From: an uncultured Caldilineaceae bacterium
GTDB taxonomy: Bacteria > Chloroflexota > Anaerolineae > Caldilineales > Caldilineaceae
NCBI GenBank assembly: GCA_951813625.1
Contig: CATOTS010000020.1
Span: 1-57,253 of the forward strand
Direction of reading: 5' to 3'
DNA: 57,253 nt
Shown here piece by piece: positions 1-8,423 of the stretch (positions are counted from its first letter, which is position 1; each line of letters opens with the position of its first letter). The notes beneath the pieces are model-generated. The model was not told the origin of the DNA, made no database searches, and worked only from the letters and a program-made list of their open reading frames with translations. The position numbers and the translations under genes are program-made.

Positions 1-431
1 CATCCGCCACGCCACCCCCGGCAGTCTCTCCAGCGGCTACCTGCTCGAAAGCTGGTCCGAAGACGGCGGCCTCACCTGGTCGCAGCCGCTGCGCACCGAA
101 ATCAGAGGCTACCCGCCCCACCTCCTGCGCCTGCAGGACGACGCATCCTCTGCGCGTCACCTACCGCTGGGAACCAATGGGCATCCGCCTCGTCATCAGC
201 GAAGACAACGGCAAGACCTGGACACCGACAACACGATCATCATGCGCGACGACGCCGGCACAGCCTCCCCCATGTGGCCCGACCATCCCAGGCACAGCGG
301 CGGCTCCGACGTAGGCTATCCCATCACCGTCCAGTTCGACGACGGCAGCCTATTCACCTGCTACTGGATTACGCTCGAAGACGGCGTCTGCCACGCCCGC
401 CTACACCAAATGGCGCCTGGACGAACTTTGA
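1..431 (+). pseudogene. Sialidase-like (BNR/Asp-box) C-terminal fragment, frameshifted
   Basis: The window opens inside the 3' part of a sialidase-type propeller gene. Reading frame 2 gives an Asp-box-like stretch ([11 protein letters not shown]) near 55-90. The frame then moves to frame 3 for [11 protein letters not shown] around 190-225, returns to frame 2 from about 230, and shifts again near 400 so that the natural end reads TKWRLDEL with a stop at 429-431. These three small shifts each restore recognisable family sequence, so they are single-base indels. The family consists of beta-propeller exo-glycosidases, and genes at 4441 and 5635 encode related proteins. Whether the gene is truly dead or the indels are sequencing errors near a contig edge cannot be told from this sequence. 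The 5' part lies outside the window. Confidence 0.75.
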
Positions 432-471
432 CCCGCCCCGTTTTGGCCGACAGCCGGAAAGGAACGATGCC

Positions 472-1769
472 ATGACCACCTCTGAACTCGCCGTCGACGG
501 CGGCGCGCCGTTGCGAACGCAGCCCTTTGGCCCCAAGTGGATCTTTGGCGACGAGGAACGCCGCCATCTGATGGAGGTGATGGACAACGCCACCGACGGC
601 TGGCGCTCCGGCTTCAAAGTGCGCGCCTTCGCCGACGCCTTCGCCACCCGCCACGGCGCACAGTACGCCGTCGCCACCACATCCGGCACCGGCGCAATCC
701 ACGCCGCCGTCGCCGCCGTCAACCCCGACCCCGGCGATGAGATCATCACCTCCCCAACCTCCGATATCGGCTCGGTGCTGGGCATTCTTCTCCATAACGC
801 CATCCCCGTCTTCGCCGACTGGGACCCGGAAACCCTCAACACCGACCCCGCCGACATCGAACGCCGCATCACCCCCCGCACCCGCGCCATCCTCGCCGTC
901 CATCTCTACGGCAACCCCTGCGACATGGGGCCGATCCTCGAAATCGCCCGCACCCACGATCTGCCGGTGATCGAGGACTGCTCCCAGGCCCACCTGGCCG
1001 AGTACCGCGGCCAATTGGTGGCATGATAGGCGACATCGGCGCCTTCTCACTCGGCGCAAGACCCTGACCACCGACCAGGGCGGCATGATCATCACCAACA
1101 ACGAAGCGCTGGCGCGCCGCGCCATGGGCTTCTCCCGCAAAGGCTCCGAGATGGACAGCGCCCTGCGCAGCTCGCTCGCGCCGACCTCATTCCGCCGCGG
1201 CGGCAGCCAGGGATACGCCTTCCTCGGCGACTTCCACCCCATGACCGACCTGCACGCCGCCGTCGGCCTCGCCCAGTTCGACCGCTGGGAAGAGGCCACA
1301 CGCGTCCGCCGCCGCACCGCCGCCATCCTCGACGAGGTCGTGCCCCGCCTGCCCCGGCTTCAAGATCCAGAAAGTGCACCCCAGGACCGCAGCGCCTACT
1401 ACACCTACGCCTACACCGTCGACGAAGCCGAGGCCGGCATCTCTTCCGACGACTTTTCCGAGGCGGTCCGCGCCGAGGGCATCCCCGGACTGCTACGGTC
1501 CCTATATCCAGGGCCGCCCGCTCTACAAGTACCCGATCTTCGCCGACGAAGACACCTACGGCCAGTCCCGCTACCCCTTCGTCGACGAGCAGGGCAACCG
1601 CCGCATCGACTACAACGCGCTCCATCTCCCCCTCACCGAGCGCGACCTGCCCCGTACCGGCTTCATTCTCTTCCGCAACTCCTATACCGAACAGGACGCT
1701 AAGGACATCGCCGCCGCCATGCGCAAGGTGGCACTGCACTACGCCGAAAAGGCGGGCAGCCAGGACTGA
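472..1769 (+). pseudogene. DegT/DnrJ/EryC1/StrS-type aminotransferase, multiply frameshifted
   Basis: The predicted product is a PLP-dependent aminotransferase of the DegT/StrS sugar aminotransferase family. The ATG at 472 follows a GGAAAGGA ribosome site. Frame 1 runs to a premature TGA at 1024. The family sequence continues in frame 3 ([12 protein letters not shown]), then in frame 2 from about 1062 (KTLTTDQGG, carrying the presumed PLP lysine), briefly in frame 3 near 1352-1380 (GFKIQKVHP), again in frame 2 (AYYTYAYTVDE), and in frame 3 from about 1495 to the end. At least five single-base shifts are needed. The restored protein closely resembles the intact gene at 8424-9650. Because every shift is compensated and domain order is perfect, base-calling errors are more likely than real decay. 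Confidence 0.8.
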
Positions 1770-1778
1770 GGCAAAGCT

Positions 1779-2539
1779 ATGGCCCCGGACACTCTTGAAA
1801 ACAAGGACGGCTCGACGCTCCTACGCGTCCCCCGGCGGCGAATTCCTCATGGGCGCCGACGACGCCGAAACCGAACAGCTGGCAGGCGAGCACGGCTGGC
1901 GCCCCACCCGCTTTCACGACGAGGGCCCCCGCCACACCGTCGACCTGGACACCTTCTACATCAAGCCAGTATCCGGTCACCGTCGCCCAGTACGCCCGCT
2001 TTCTCGAGGAACCGGCACGCGCCCTCCCTCCTGCTGGACGACCCCCGCTTCACCGGCCATCGCAGCCCGTGATCGGCATCACCCACTGGGACGCCGAGGC
2101 CTATGCCGCCTGGGCCGGCCTGCGCCTGCCCTCCGAAGCCGAATGGGAAAAGGCCGCCCGCGGCGCCGACGGCCGCCACTGGCCCTGGGGCAACGACTGG
2201 GACCCCGCCCGCGCCAATACACGCGAATCCGGCGTCGGCCATCCTACGCCAGTGGACCAGTTCACCGCCGCCGGCAACGTCAGCCCCTACGGCGTCTGCG
2301 ACATGGTCGGCAACGTCTGGGAATGGTGCCTGGACCGCTACGATGCCGACTACTACGTCCACAGCCCGCGCGCCAACCCAGTCTGCAACAAACCGGTAAT
2401 CCACTACGACGCCCACCGCGTACTGCGCGGCGGCTCCTGGTACAACGCGGCCGACCGCGCCCGCTGCACCGCCCGCTACGACCGCTTCCCCCAGATGCGC
2501 CGCCGCCACATCGGTTTCCGCTGCGCACGCGATGGCTGA
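1779..2539 (+). pseudogene. SUMF1 / formylglycine-generating-enzyme-like protein, frameshifted
   Basis: This encodes a formylglycine-generating-enzyme fold (SUMF1/EgtB type). Characteristic pieces are GGEFLMGADD (frame 1), YPVTVAQYARF (frame 2), LPSEAEWEKAARG, NVWEWCLDRY and the C-terminal VLRGGSWYNAADRARC. At least four frame changes are needed, near 1829, 1967, 2025 and 2055. In canonical aerobic FGE the RGGS motif is followed by two active-site cysteines. Here only the second (RARC) is visible and the first position is a tyrosine/asparagine stretch, so true sulfatase-maturing activity is doubtful. The start at 1779 keeps the N-terminus in register with a weak GAGG upstream. Two Cys-type sulfatases occur at 30.4 and 32.2 kb, so an activating partner is needed somewhere in the genome. 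Confidence 0.75.
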
Positions 2540-2605
2540 CAGCCGGGCCGGGCGCACGAGCCGGGCGCAGGGGTCGAGCGCAGGGATGACAAGGAGACAG
2601 CCCAA

Positions 2606-4396
2606 ATGATCGGAGTAATCCTCAGTCCGGAGCAGCCCCGCAGAGGGAACGGCCAACTGCCCGCCTTCGCCTCCCCCTACATCAGCGAAATACTGGGCCA
2701 TGCCGGCATCCCCTACACGCTGCTGCCGCCCCAAGCCCTGGCCGCAGACGCCCCGCCGCCGCGGCTCACTGTCCTGGCGCAGGACCTCGACCTGACCGCG
2801 GAGCAGAAGGAAGGCGCGGCCAACTTTGTGCGCACAGGCGGGACCCTGGTTGGCATCGCCGGCACCTCCGGCATGGACGAGTTGTTCGGTGTCCGCAGCG
2901 AGGGCCCCCTCGACGATGGCTACCTGCAGCCTCCCCAAGCGCGGCACCCGGTCACAGACGGGCTGGGCCGCGAAATCCATGTCTTCGGCGGCAGCCGTGT
3001 GACGGCAACCGGCGGCGCCGTATTGGCCCAGGTTGAGCCTCTGCGACCGCCGCCCCAATCCAATCGGGCCATGCACGACGCAATCATTGCCCACAGCACA
3101 GGCCGCGGCCGTACCATCCTATTCGCCCCCGACCTCGTCACCTCCATCCTCCACATCCACCAGGGAAAACCGATCCTGCCCACCCCGCCGCGTGAATCGA
3201 CCGGAACGCCCGCCGGCTCCATCCTCGACCCCGACCGCGACGGCGATCACATCGATATCGACGACATCGACGACCTCTACTACTCCGGCGCCGAGTCCGA
3301 CCAGCACGGCACGACCCAGTACAATCGCCGCGTCCTGCTCACGCCGATGGCCGACGCGCTGCGCGAGCTGCTGCTGCGCGCCATCTTCCACCTGCTCAGC
3401 AGCGCCGGTGAGACGCTGCCCGTCCTCTGGTACTGGCCGCGCGGCCTCGCCTCGATCGCCCACATGTCCCACGATTCCGACGGCAACCGGCCCAACATGG
3501 GCTGGACCCTCTTCGACCTCTTGCAGGAGCTCAGCGTGCCCTCGACCTGGTGCACCATGCCCGTGCAGGGCTACGACCGCGCCTTTTGCGACACCCTTAT
3601 CGATTCCACCTCCGAAATCGCCCTGCACTACGCCACCGGCAACGCACCCCTGCGCGAAGACCGCCGCTGGAGCCAGATGGACTTCGACTGGCAGTACGAC
3701 GCACTCTGCTACGACACCGGCCTCTCCAACATCGTCTCCAACAAGAACCACGGCCTCGCCAGGCAGGGCCGCCTCGAGTTCTACCACTGGTGCCGCAACA
3801 AGGGCATCCAGATCGAGCAGTCGCGCGGCGACAGGGGCTTCACCTTTGGTACCTCCCACCCCTGGCTGCCGATGGAGGACGACCGCCCCGGCGGCAACTT
3901 CATCGACGTCCTCAACCTCTGCTTCCTCTCCCAGGACTTCACCGTCGTCTGCCCGCACGGCTTCATGCGCCCGCTCGTCGACCAGTGCCATGCCGCCTAC
4001 GGCGTCGCCCATGCCCTCTACCACCCTTCCCACGTCGAGGACCCCGAGTGCGAACGCTCCATCCGCGAGGTGGTCGCCTACGCCCGCAGCCTCGGCATGG
4101 AGTGGTGGACAAGCGAAGAGATCAACACCTGGGAGCGCGCCCGCCGCCGCGTCGCCATCACGAGCCCGAACGGGCGGTCACCGCAGCCGGAAGGCGCCTA
4201 CTCGCTCACTGCCGGCGACACGCTCAGCGAGGCCGCGCTGCTCTTCCTGCTCCCCCAAAACGGCAGCGCGCCGTCCGAAATCGTGCTCGACGGCAACACG
4301 ATGCAGGCTGAAACAGTCGAACGCTACGGCCATCGCTTCGCCCAGGTAACAGCAGACCTCGGCGGCGAAGGCGAAATCAGAGTGCCAACCGGCTGA
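2606..4396 (+). CDS. Polysaccharide-deacetylase-like protein with N-terminal amidotransferase-like domain
   Basis: 596 aa, ATG preceded by AAGGAGA eight bases upstream; the first undamaged gene after the frameshifted block. Residues 1-200 look like a Rossmann-type glutamine-amidotransferase-like domain (VRTGGTLVGIAG near 76-86). A very acidic linker spans about 207-232. From about 270 the protein resembles a glycoside hydrolase/deacetylase barrel: HMSHDSDGN at 286-294 is a candidate metal-binding strand, followed by ALHYATGN at 339-346 and VCPHGFMRP later. No signal peptide is visible, so it is probably cytoplasmic. Position between a SUMF1-like gene and two sialidase-like genes suggests glycan or glycoconjugate processing. 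The specific substrate is unknown and the deacetylase label rests on fold resemblance only. Confidence 0.5.
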   Translation: MIGVILSPEQPRRGNGQLPAFASPYISEILGHAGIPYTLLPPQALAADAPPPRLTVLAQDLDLTAEQKEGAANFVRTGGTLVGIAGTSGMDELFGVRSEGPLDDGYLQPPQARHPVTDGLGREIHVFGGSRVTATGGAVLAQVEPLRPPPQSNRAMHDAIIAHSTGRGRTILFAPDLVTSILHIHQGKPILPTPPRESTGTPAGSILDPDRDGDHIDIDDIDDLYYSGAESDQHGTTQYNRRVLLTPMADALRELLLRAIFHLLSSAGETLPVLWYWPRGLASIAHMSHDSDGNRPNMGWTLFDLLQELSVPSTWCTMPVQGYDRAFCDTLIDSTSEIALHYATGNAPLREDRRWSQMDFDWQYDALCYDTGLSNIVSNKNHGLARQGRLEFYHWCRNKGIQIEQSRGDRGFTFGTSHPWLPMEDDRPGGNFIDVLNLCFLSQDFTVVCPHGFMRPLVDQCHAAYGVAHALYHPSHVEDPECERSIREVVAYARSLGMEWWTSEEINTWERARRRVAITSPNGRSPQPEGAYSLTAGDTLSEAALLFLLPQNGSAPSEIVLDGNTMQAETVERYGHRFAQVTADLGGEGEIRVPTG

Positions 4397-4440
4397 GGTC
4401 ATTTCCAAGCCGGAACTGCTCCGCCAAGCGAGCAAATACA

Positions 4441-5568
4441 ATGCCCGATAAAGCAACCGCGTGGGTAGACGCCGAAACAGTAGCGTTGGACGGCCTCAGC
4501 GTCACACTGTCCGAACCCGTCCTGGTCGGCCGCCGCAAAGGCTACTTCTGGTTCCCCAACCTATGGCTGATGCCCAACGGCGACCTCCTGTCCACGATCT
4601 CACCCCTGCCCGACATCCACCTGTCCGGCGTCCCCTACCTGGTCCTGTGGTCGCAGGACGGCGGCCTGACCTGGAACGAGCCCCGAGTCTGCTGCGACGG
4701 CGGACAGACGCTCCTTTACCTGCACGACGGCGACAGCATCCTCCTGCCCTACCAGCTTCGCCCCCGCCCGCAGGGAGACATCGGCGCGCCGCACAACCAC
4801 TTTCCCGCCGGCCAGCGCGTCTTCGACTACGTGGCGAGCGGCGTCAAGATCACAGGGATGCCGGCGCCCATCCCCTCCATCCAGTCCGGCCTCGATGTCG
4901 TGACCTTCACCTTCAACGGCCAGACCCTGTGGCTCGACGACGGCGCCTACCTGGCGACAACCTACGGCAAGTTCGAAGGAGACGAACGCGATTCGATTGT
5001 GGCCGTGGAGTCAAAGGATGGCATCAACTGGGCCGTGCGCTCGGTCATCGCCGACGCCGCCTGCCCCGTGGCGGGCGCAGGCGGTCCAAGCGAGTCGGCC
5101 ATCTGCCGCATGCCCGACGGACGCATCATGTGCGTCTTCCGCGTCGAAAGCCGCATGCCGCTCGGCCAGACCTGGAGCAGCGACGAAGGCCGCACCTGGA
5201 CCCCGGCCGTCGCCATGCCGGGCGTCTTCTCAGTCCAGCCCAGCCTCGCTGTCATGGCCGACGGCGCGATCGCGCTCTCCGCCGGGCGCCCCGGTCTCTA
5301 CCTGTGGCTGAACGCGGACAGCAGCGGCCAGAGCTGGCAGCAGATCGATATCCTTGCCCACCACAACAGCCGCCTGCCCGACGAACAGATCATCTACTCC
5401 GAAGATCTCTCCCGCCAGCAGACGACATCCTACACCGAGGTCGTCGCAGTGAACGAGAACACACTGCTCTACATGTACGACCGCGTCCCCAACGGATGGC
5501 GCCGAATTCCAGAAGAGATGGATGATACCAACAGTGTCTGGCTGGTGCGGGCAACTGTGAACCGATAG
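4441..5568 (+). CDS. Sialidase-like (Asp-box) beta-propeller protein
   Basis: 375 aa. Degenerate Asp-box repeats mark the propeller blades: WSQDGGLTWNEP near residue 70, ESKDGINWAV near 190, WSSDEGRTWTP near 240 and NADSSGQSWQQ near 295. No signal peptide or lipobox is present, so the product should be cytoplasmic and act on imported material. An FRVES stretch near residue 220 sits where sialidases carry conserved Arg and Glu residues, but I cannot confirm a complete catalytic triad. No strong ribosome site precedes the ATG. It is separated by 44 bases from the upstream gene and followed by another propeller gene at 5635, consistent with one plus-strand operon. True sialic acid specificity should not be assumed. 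Confidence 0.65.
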   Translation: MPDKATAWVDAETVALDGLSVTLSEPVLVGRRKGYFWFPNLWLMPNGDLLSTISPLPDIHLSGVPYLVLWSQDGGLTWNEPRVCCDGGQTLLYLHDGDSILLPYQLRPRPQGDIGAPHNHFPAGQRVFDYVASGVKITGMPAPIPSIQSGLDVVTFTFNGQTLWLDDGAYLATTYGKFEGDERDSIVAVESKDGINWAVRSVIADAACPVAGAGGPSESAICRMPDGRIMCVFRVESRMPLGQTWSSDEGRTWTPAVAMPGVFSVQPSLAVMADGAIALSAGRPGLYLWLNADSSGQSWQQIDILAHHNSRLPDEQIIYSEDLSRQQTTSYTEVVAVNENTLLYMYDRVPNGWRRIPEEMDDTNSVWLVRATVNR

Positions 5569-5634
5569 GGTCGCTCGATAGAACCAAGAATTCACCATTT
5601 CCGCGCCGCCGGCGATACACCAGGAGAATCTGTC

Positions 5635-6798
5635 GTGAACAACTTGACACCAGGCCGCAGCCTTGACATTCGCGCCCTCCCCGGAACTCGAGAGTCCCTC
5701 GCCTACCAGAACGGCGGCCTCTTCCCTGTGATGGACCTGACCGCCGACGGCGTCGCCGTCGCCGCGGTGCGCGGCGGCGCCGGCCACCTCGGACGCGAGG
5801 GCCGCATGGAAGTGATACGTTCGCTCGATGGCGGCCTGACCTGGAGCCAGCCCTATCTCCTTGCCGACAGCGGCGACGACGACCGCAACGCGGCTTTCGG
5901 CGTCTCCAAGCAAGGGACGCTCATAGTCCTCTACCACCGCCAGCACAACTACGACGCCGAAGGCAACTACCAGGGCGGATTCCGCTCCGCCAGCGGCATC
6001 CCGATCCAAATCATGGCCACCCGCTCCTTCGACGGCGGCCTCTCCTGGGAAGAGCCAGTAGCGCTGGCGATAGATTCCCTGCCCACCGGCTCCCCCTTCG
6101 GCAAAATCGTCTCACTTGCGGACGGAACGCTGGTTGCGCCCGTCTACAGCAGCCACGCCTGGGCCGGCGCGCAGAGCACGGAGAGGATCGACAATGCTTA
6201 CGTTGTTCGCTCCCAGGATGACGGCCGCACCTGGGAAGATGTCTCCCTGATCGCGTCCGACATGAACGAGACTGCCCTGATCGCGCTGCCCGAAGGCGAC
6301 CTCCTCGCCCTGCTGCGCGGCGCCGACAAGGCGCAGGGGCTGCACAGCACGCGTTCGAACGACGGCGGCCGCACCTGGTCCGATCCCGTCCCGATCACAC
6401 GACCCAGCCAGCACCCCGCCGACCTGATCCGACTCTCAAACGGAGACATCCTACTTGTCTACGGCAACCGCAACCCGCCCTACCGCGTCGAAGGACGCAT
6501 CAGCCGCGACAACGGGAACTCCTGGCTCGACTTACTGCTCACATTTTCCGGCCATCTCTACGGCTACACCGAGGAGGACTCGCGAGCCACCGACCTCGGC
6601 TACCCGTCGAGCGTCGTGACCGCAGACGGCCAGGGCATCACGATGTACTACTACAATCCGGATATGCGAAATCGAAAAGACGCGACCCAGCGCGATGGCA
6701 ACCCCCTCTACGGCCACCACAACTACTGCGCCGTCGCCGTAGCCTGGAAAGAGGATGAACTGATCGCAGCGGTCAATAACGCGACAAACGGGCAATAG
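5635..6798 (+). CDS. Exo-alpha-sialidase-like propeller protein
   Basis: 387 aa, GTG start with AGGAGAATC placed seven bases upstream, which fixes the start. Five clear Asp boxes are visible: [47 protein letters not shown] and ISRDNGNSWLD, the regular spacing expected of a sialidase-type propeller. There is no export signal. It is the last gene of the plus-strand group and meets the minus-strand amidohydrolase gene tail-to-tail across 99 bases. Substrate is unknown; proteins of this type in environmental bacteria often act on sugars other than sialic acid. Confidence 0.7.
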   Translation: MNNLTPGRSLDIRALPGTRESLAYQNGGLFPVMDLTADGVAVAAVRGGAGHLGREGRMEVIRSLDGGLTWSQPYLLADSGDDDRNAAFGVSKQGTLIVLYHRQHNYDAEGNYQGGFRSASGIPIQIMATRSFDGGLSWEEPVALAIDSLPTGSPFGKIVSLADGTLVAPVYSSHAWAGAQSTERIDNAYVVRSQDDGRTWEDVSLIASDMNETALIALPEGDLLALLRGADKAQGLHSTRSNDGGRTWSDPVPITRPSQHPADLIRLSNGDILLVYGNRNPPYRVEGRISRDNGNSWLDLLLTFSGHLYGYTEEDSRATDLGYPSSVVTADGQGITMYYYNPDMRNRKDATQRDGNPLYGHHNYCAVAVAWKEDELIAAVNNATNGQ

Positions 6799-6897
6799 GC
6801 CGATTCTCACCGCCCACTGCCCGCTGTCAGTTTACTGGATGCGTACGATTCTGTATGCCTGTTAGCCAGGCCTGAGCTCCAAATCAGGACCTCCGCT
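6799..6897. other. Convergent intergenic gap with a weak stem-loop
   Basis: Short region between two converging operons. AGGTCCTGA / TCAGGCCT (minus reading, near 6868-6893) and GCCTG / CAGGC near 6858-6872 can form alternative hairpins, but no T-run follows on either strand. It may act as a weak bidirectional terminator; support is limited to the inverted repeats. Confidence 0.25.
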
Positions 6898-7647
6898 TCA
6901 GATGCCCAGCAGCCTCGCCGCATTGCCGCCGCAGACCATCCGCTTGTCCTCCTCCGAAATGTCGGCCGTGATGATCTTCCCCAGCTGCGACCTGGGGTCC
7001 ATCAGGGCAATGTCGGAGCCGTACAGGATCCGGTCCGCGCCCGCCTCGTTCACCAGCTGCTCGATGACGCCCGGCGTGCGAAAGGTCGAGCAGGTCTCCA
7101 GGTATACATTGGAATAGGTCTGCGCCGCCTTGATCGCCGCCGCGCGCGGCTCGGCGACGTTGCCCGCGTGCCCGGCGACGAAATTCGCGTTCGGAAACTG
7201 CGCCGCACAATCCTCCAGCAATCCGGGATCGGAGTGTGGGTCCGTGCCCGTGTGGAAGATGATCGCCAGCCCGCGCTCATCGGCAAACTCGTAGATCGGA
7301 TGCCAGATCGGTTCGTTCAGATCCCACTTTGTAAAGGGCGGGTAAAGCTTGATCGCGACCATGCCCAGCTCGTCGACGGCCCGCGTCAGCTCAGCCACCA
7401 TACCCTCCGCCATCGTCGGTGAAACATAGGCGAAACCGGCGAAACGGTCCGGGTGCGCGGCCACAAAGCGGGCCGTTATGTCGTTGCCGGTCGTACCGTC
7501 GGGGTGAAAAATGTTGAACAGGCAGGCGACGTCGATCCCAGCCCTGTCCATCGCGTGCAGGATGGCCGCCGGGTCGTCAATCATGTTGTAGGTATCCTGG
7601 CGGCCCGTATGCCCGTGAAAGTCGATGATCTTCTGGTCCCCGATCAT
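6898..7647 (-). CDS. Amidohydrolase-2 (ACMSD-like) family protein with intact metal site
   Basis: 249 aa TIM-barrel metal hydrolase/decarboxylase. The metal ligands of the family are all visible: HGH at 11-13, H132 (IIFHTGTD), H160 (VAGHAG) and D212 (LYGSD). The ATG overlaps the stop of the upstream gene by four bases (ATGA at 7644-7647), implying translational coupling with the degenerate paralogue encoded there. It is the last gene of the minus-strand cluster starting at 15746. Family members hydrolyse C-N or C-O bonds or decarboxylate aromatic or unsaturated acids; the substrate here is unknown. Confidence 0.8.
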   Translation of the reverse strand: MIGDQKIIDFHGHTGRQDTYNMIDDPAAILHAMDRAGIDVACLFNIFHPDGTTGNDITARFVAAHPDRFAGFAYVSPTMAEGMVAELTRAVDELGMVAIKLYPPFTKWDLNEPIWHPIYEFADERGLAIIFHTGTDPHSDPGLLEDCAAQFPNANFVAGHAGNVAEPRAAAIKAAQTYSNVYLETCSTFRTPGVIEQLVNEAGADRILYGSDIALMDPRSQLGKIITADISEEDKRMVCGGNAARLLGI

Positions 7648-8408
7648 TCCGCCCCCTCCCCCTGTAAGATGCGCTCCAGGTTCCCCGCGCAGACCAGCTC
7701 CAGCTCCGCATCGCTCAGATCGGTGTGGTGGAGATAGAAGAGCATCGTTCCCATCGCGTAGCGGTCATACCACGAACCGTAGACGAAGCGCTCGACACCG
7801 AACTCCGAGCAGAGCGCCTCCACGTCGCCCAGCGGCTCCAGCCGGCTCAGCTCCAGGTAGGCGTTCGGCAGCGCATTCATGAGCGGCCGCACCCACAGCG
7901 CATGCAGATAGTGCGCGCCGACCAGCACCGTAACAAGCTCCGGGAAGGCCTCCAGCGTCGTCACCAGCTCATCCGGGTCGGTATCGGGCACCGGGATCCA
8001 GAGCGGAATCCGGTTCTCGCTCAGCCAGGACAGCATCGGCGCGTGTACCCAGGGACGGAAGGGCAGGCCCGCCACGCGCGTGTTGTTCAGCCGCACGCTG
8101 CGCACGCGCCCCTGCTCGTGCAGTCCCCGCACCTGCGCCATCGAATCAGCCGTGGGCATGATCGACCACTGCGGGAAGAGACGTCCGTCCTCGCCCAGCC
8201 ACTCCTCCAGAAAACGGTTCCCATCAACCGGGCTCACCTCTTCCGTGTGGGCGTGGTAGATGAGTGCCCTCTCGACGCCGTGGCGGTCCATTTCGGCCAG
8301 CAGCTGCGCACGATTGCGGCAGGGCGACGGTTCGTAATGCAGGTCGCCCACGCGCACATTGGCATCAAAAACGGGAACGCGCGCGCCAAATGTGAATTGG
8401 GATGTCAT
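7644..8408 (-). CDS. Amidohydrolase-2 family protein lacking metal ligands
   Basis: 254 aa with the barrel pattern of amidohydrolase-2 proteins but without the catalytic residues. The first strand reads FDANVRVGD (residues 14-22) instead of DxHxH, and the GSD motif is GSW at 211-213. The fold signature near the end (ERFVYGS...ELVCAGNLERIL) is otherwise well kept, so this is a diverged family member, not random loss. Fifteen bases separate it from the aminotransferase gene upstream and it overlaps the intact amidohydrolase gene downstream by four bases. It may serve as a regulatory or structural partner of that enzyme. The same order, degenerate then active, appears as two fused domains in the protein encoded at 9757-11277. 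Confidence 0.7.
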   Translation of the reverse strand: MTSQFTFGARVPVFDANVRVGDLHYEPSPCRNRAQLLAEMDRHGVERALIYHAHTEEVSPVDGNRFLEEWLGEDGRLFPQWSIMPTADSMAQVRGLHEQGRVRSVRLNNTRVAGLPFRPWVHAPMLSWLSENRIPLWIPVPDTDPDELVTTLEAFPELVTVLVGAHYLHALWVRPLMNALPNAYLELSRLEPLGDVEALCSEFGVERFVYGSWYDRYAMGTMLFYLHHTDLSDAELELVCAGNLERILQGEGAE

Positions 8409-8423
8409 GTCAGGACCCCGTTC

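Noticed and set aside
361..1326. Long minus-strand open frame over the frameshifted aminotransferase
   Set aside because: Shadow of the plus-strand gene in high-G+C DNA; composition is Arg/Val/Gly rich with no family match.
4441..6798. Assignment of the Asp-box proteins as true sialidases
   Set aside because: Asp boxes show only the fold; no complete Arg triad and Tyr/Glu pair could be verified, and no sialic acid catabolic genes are nearby.
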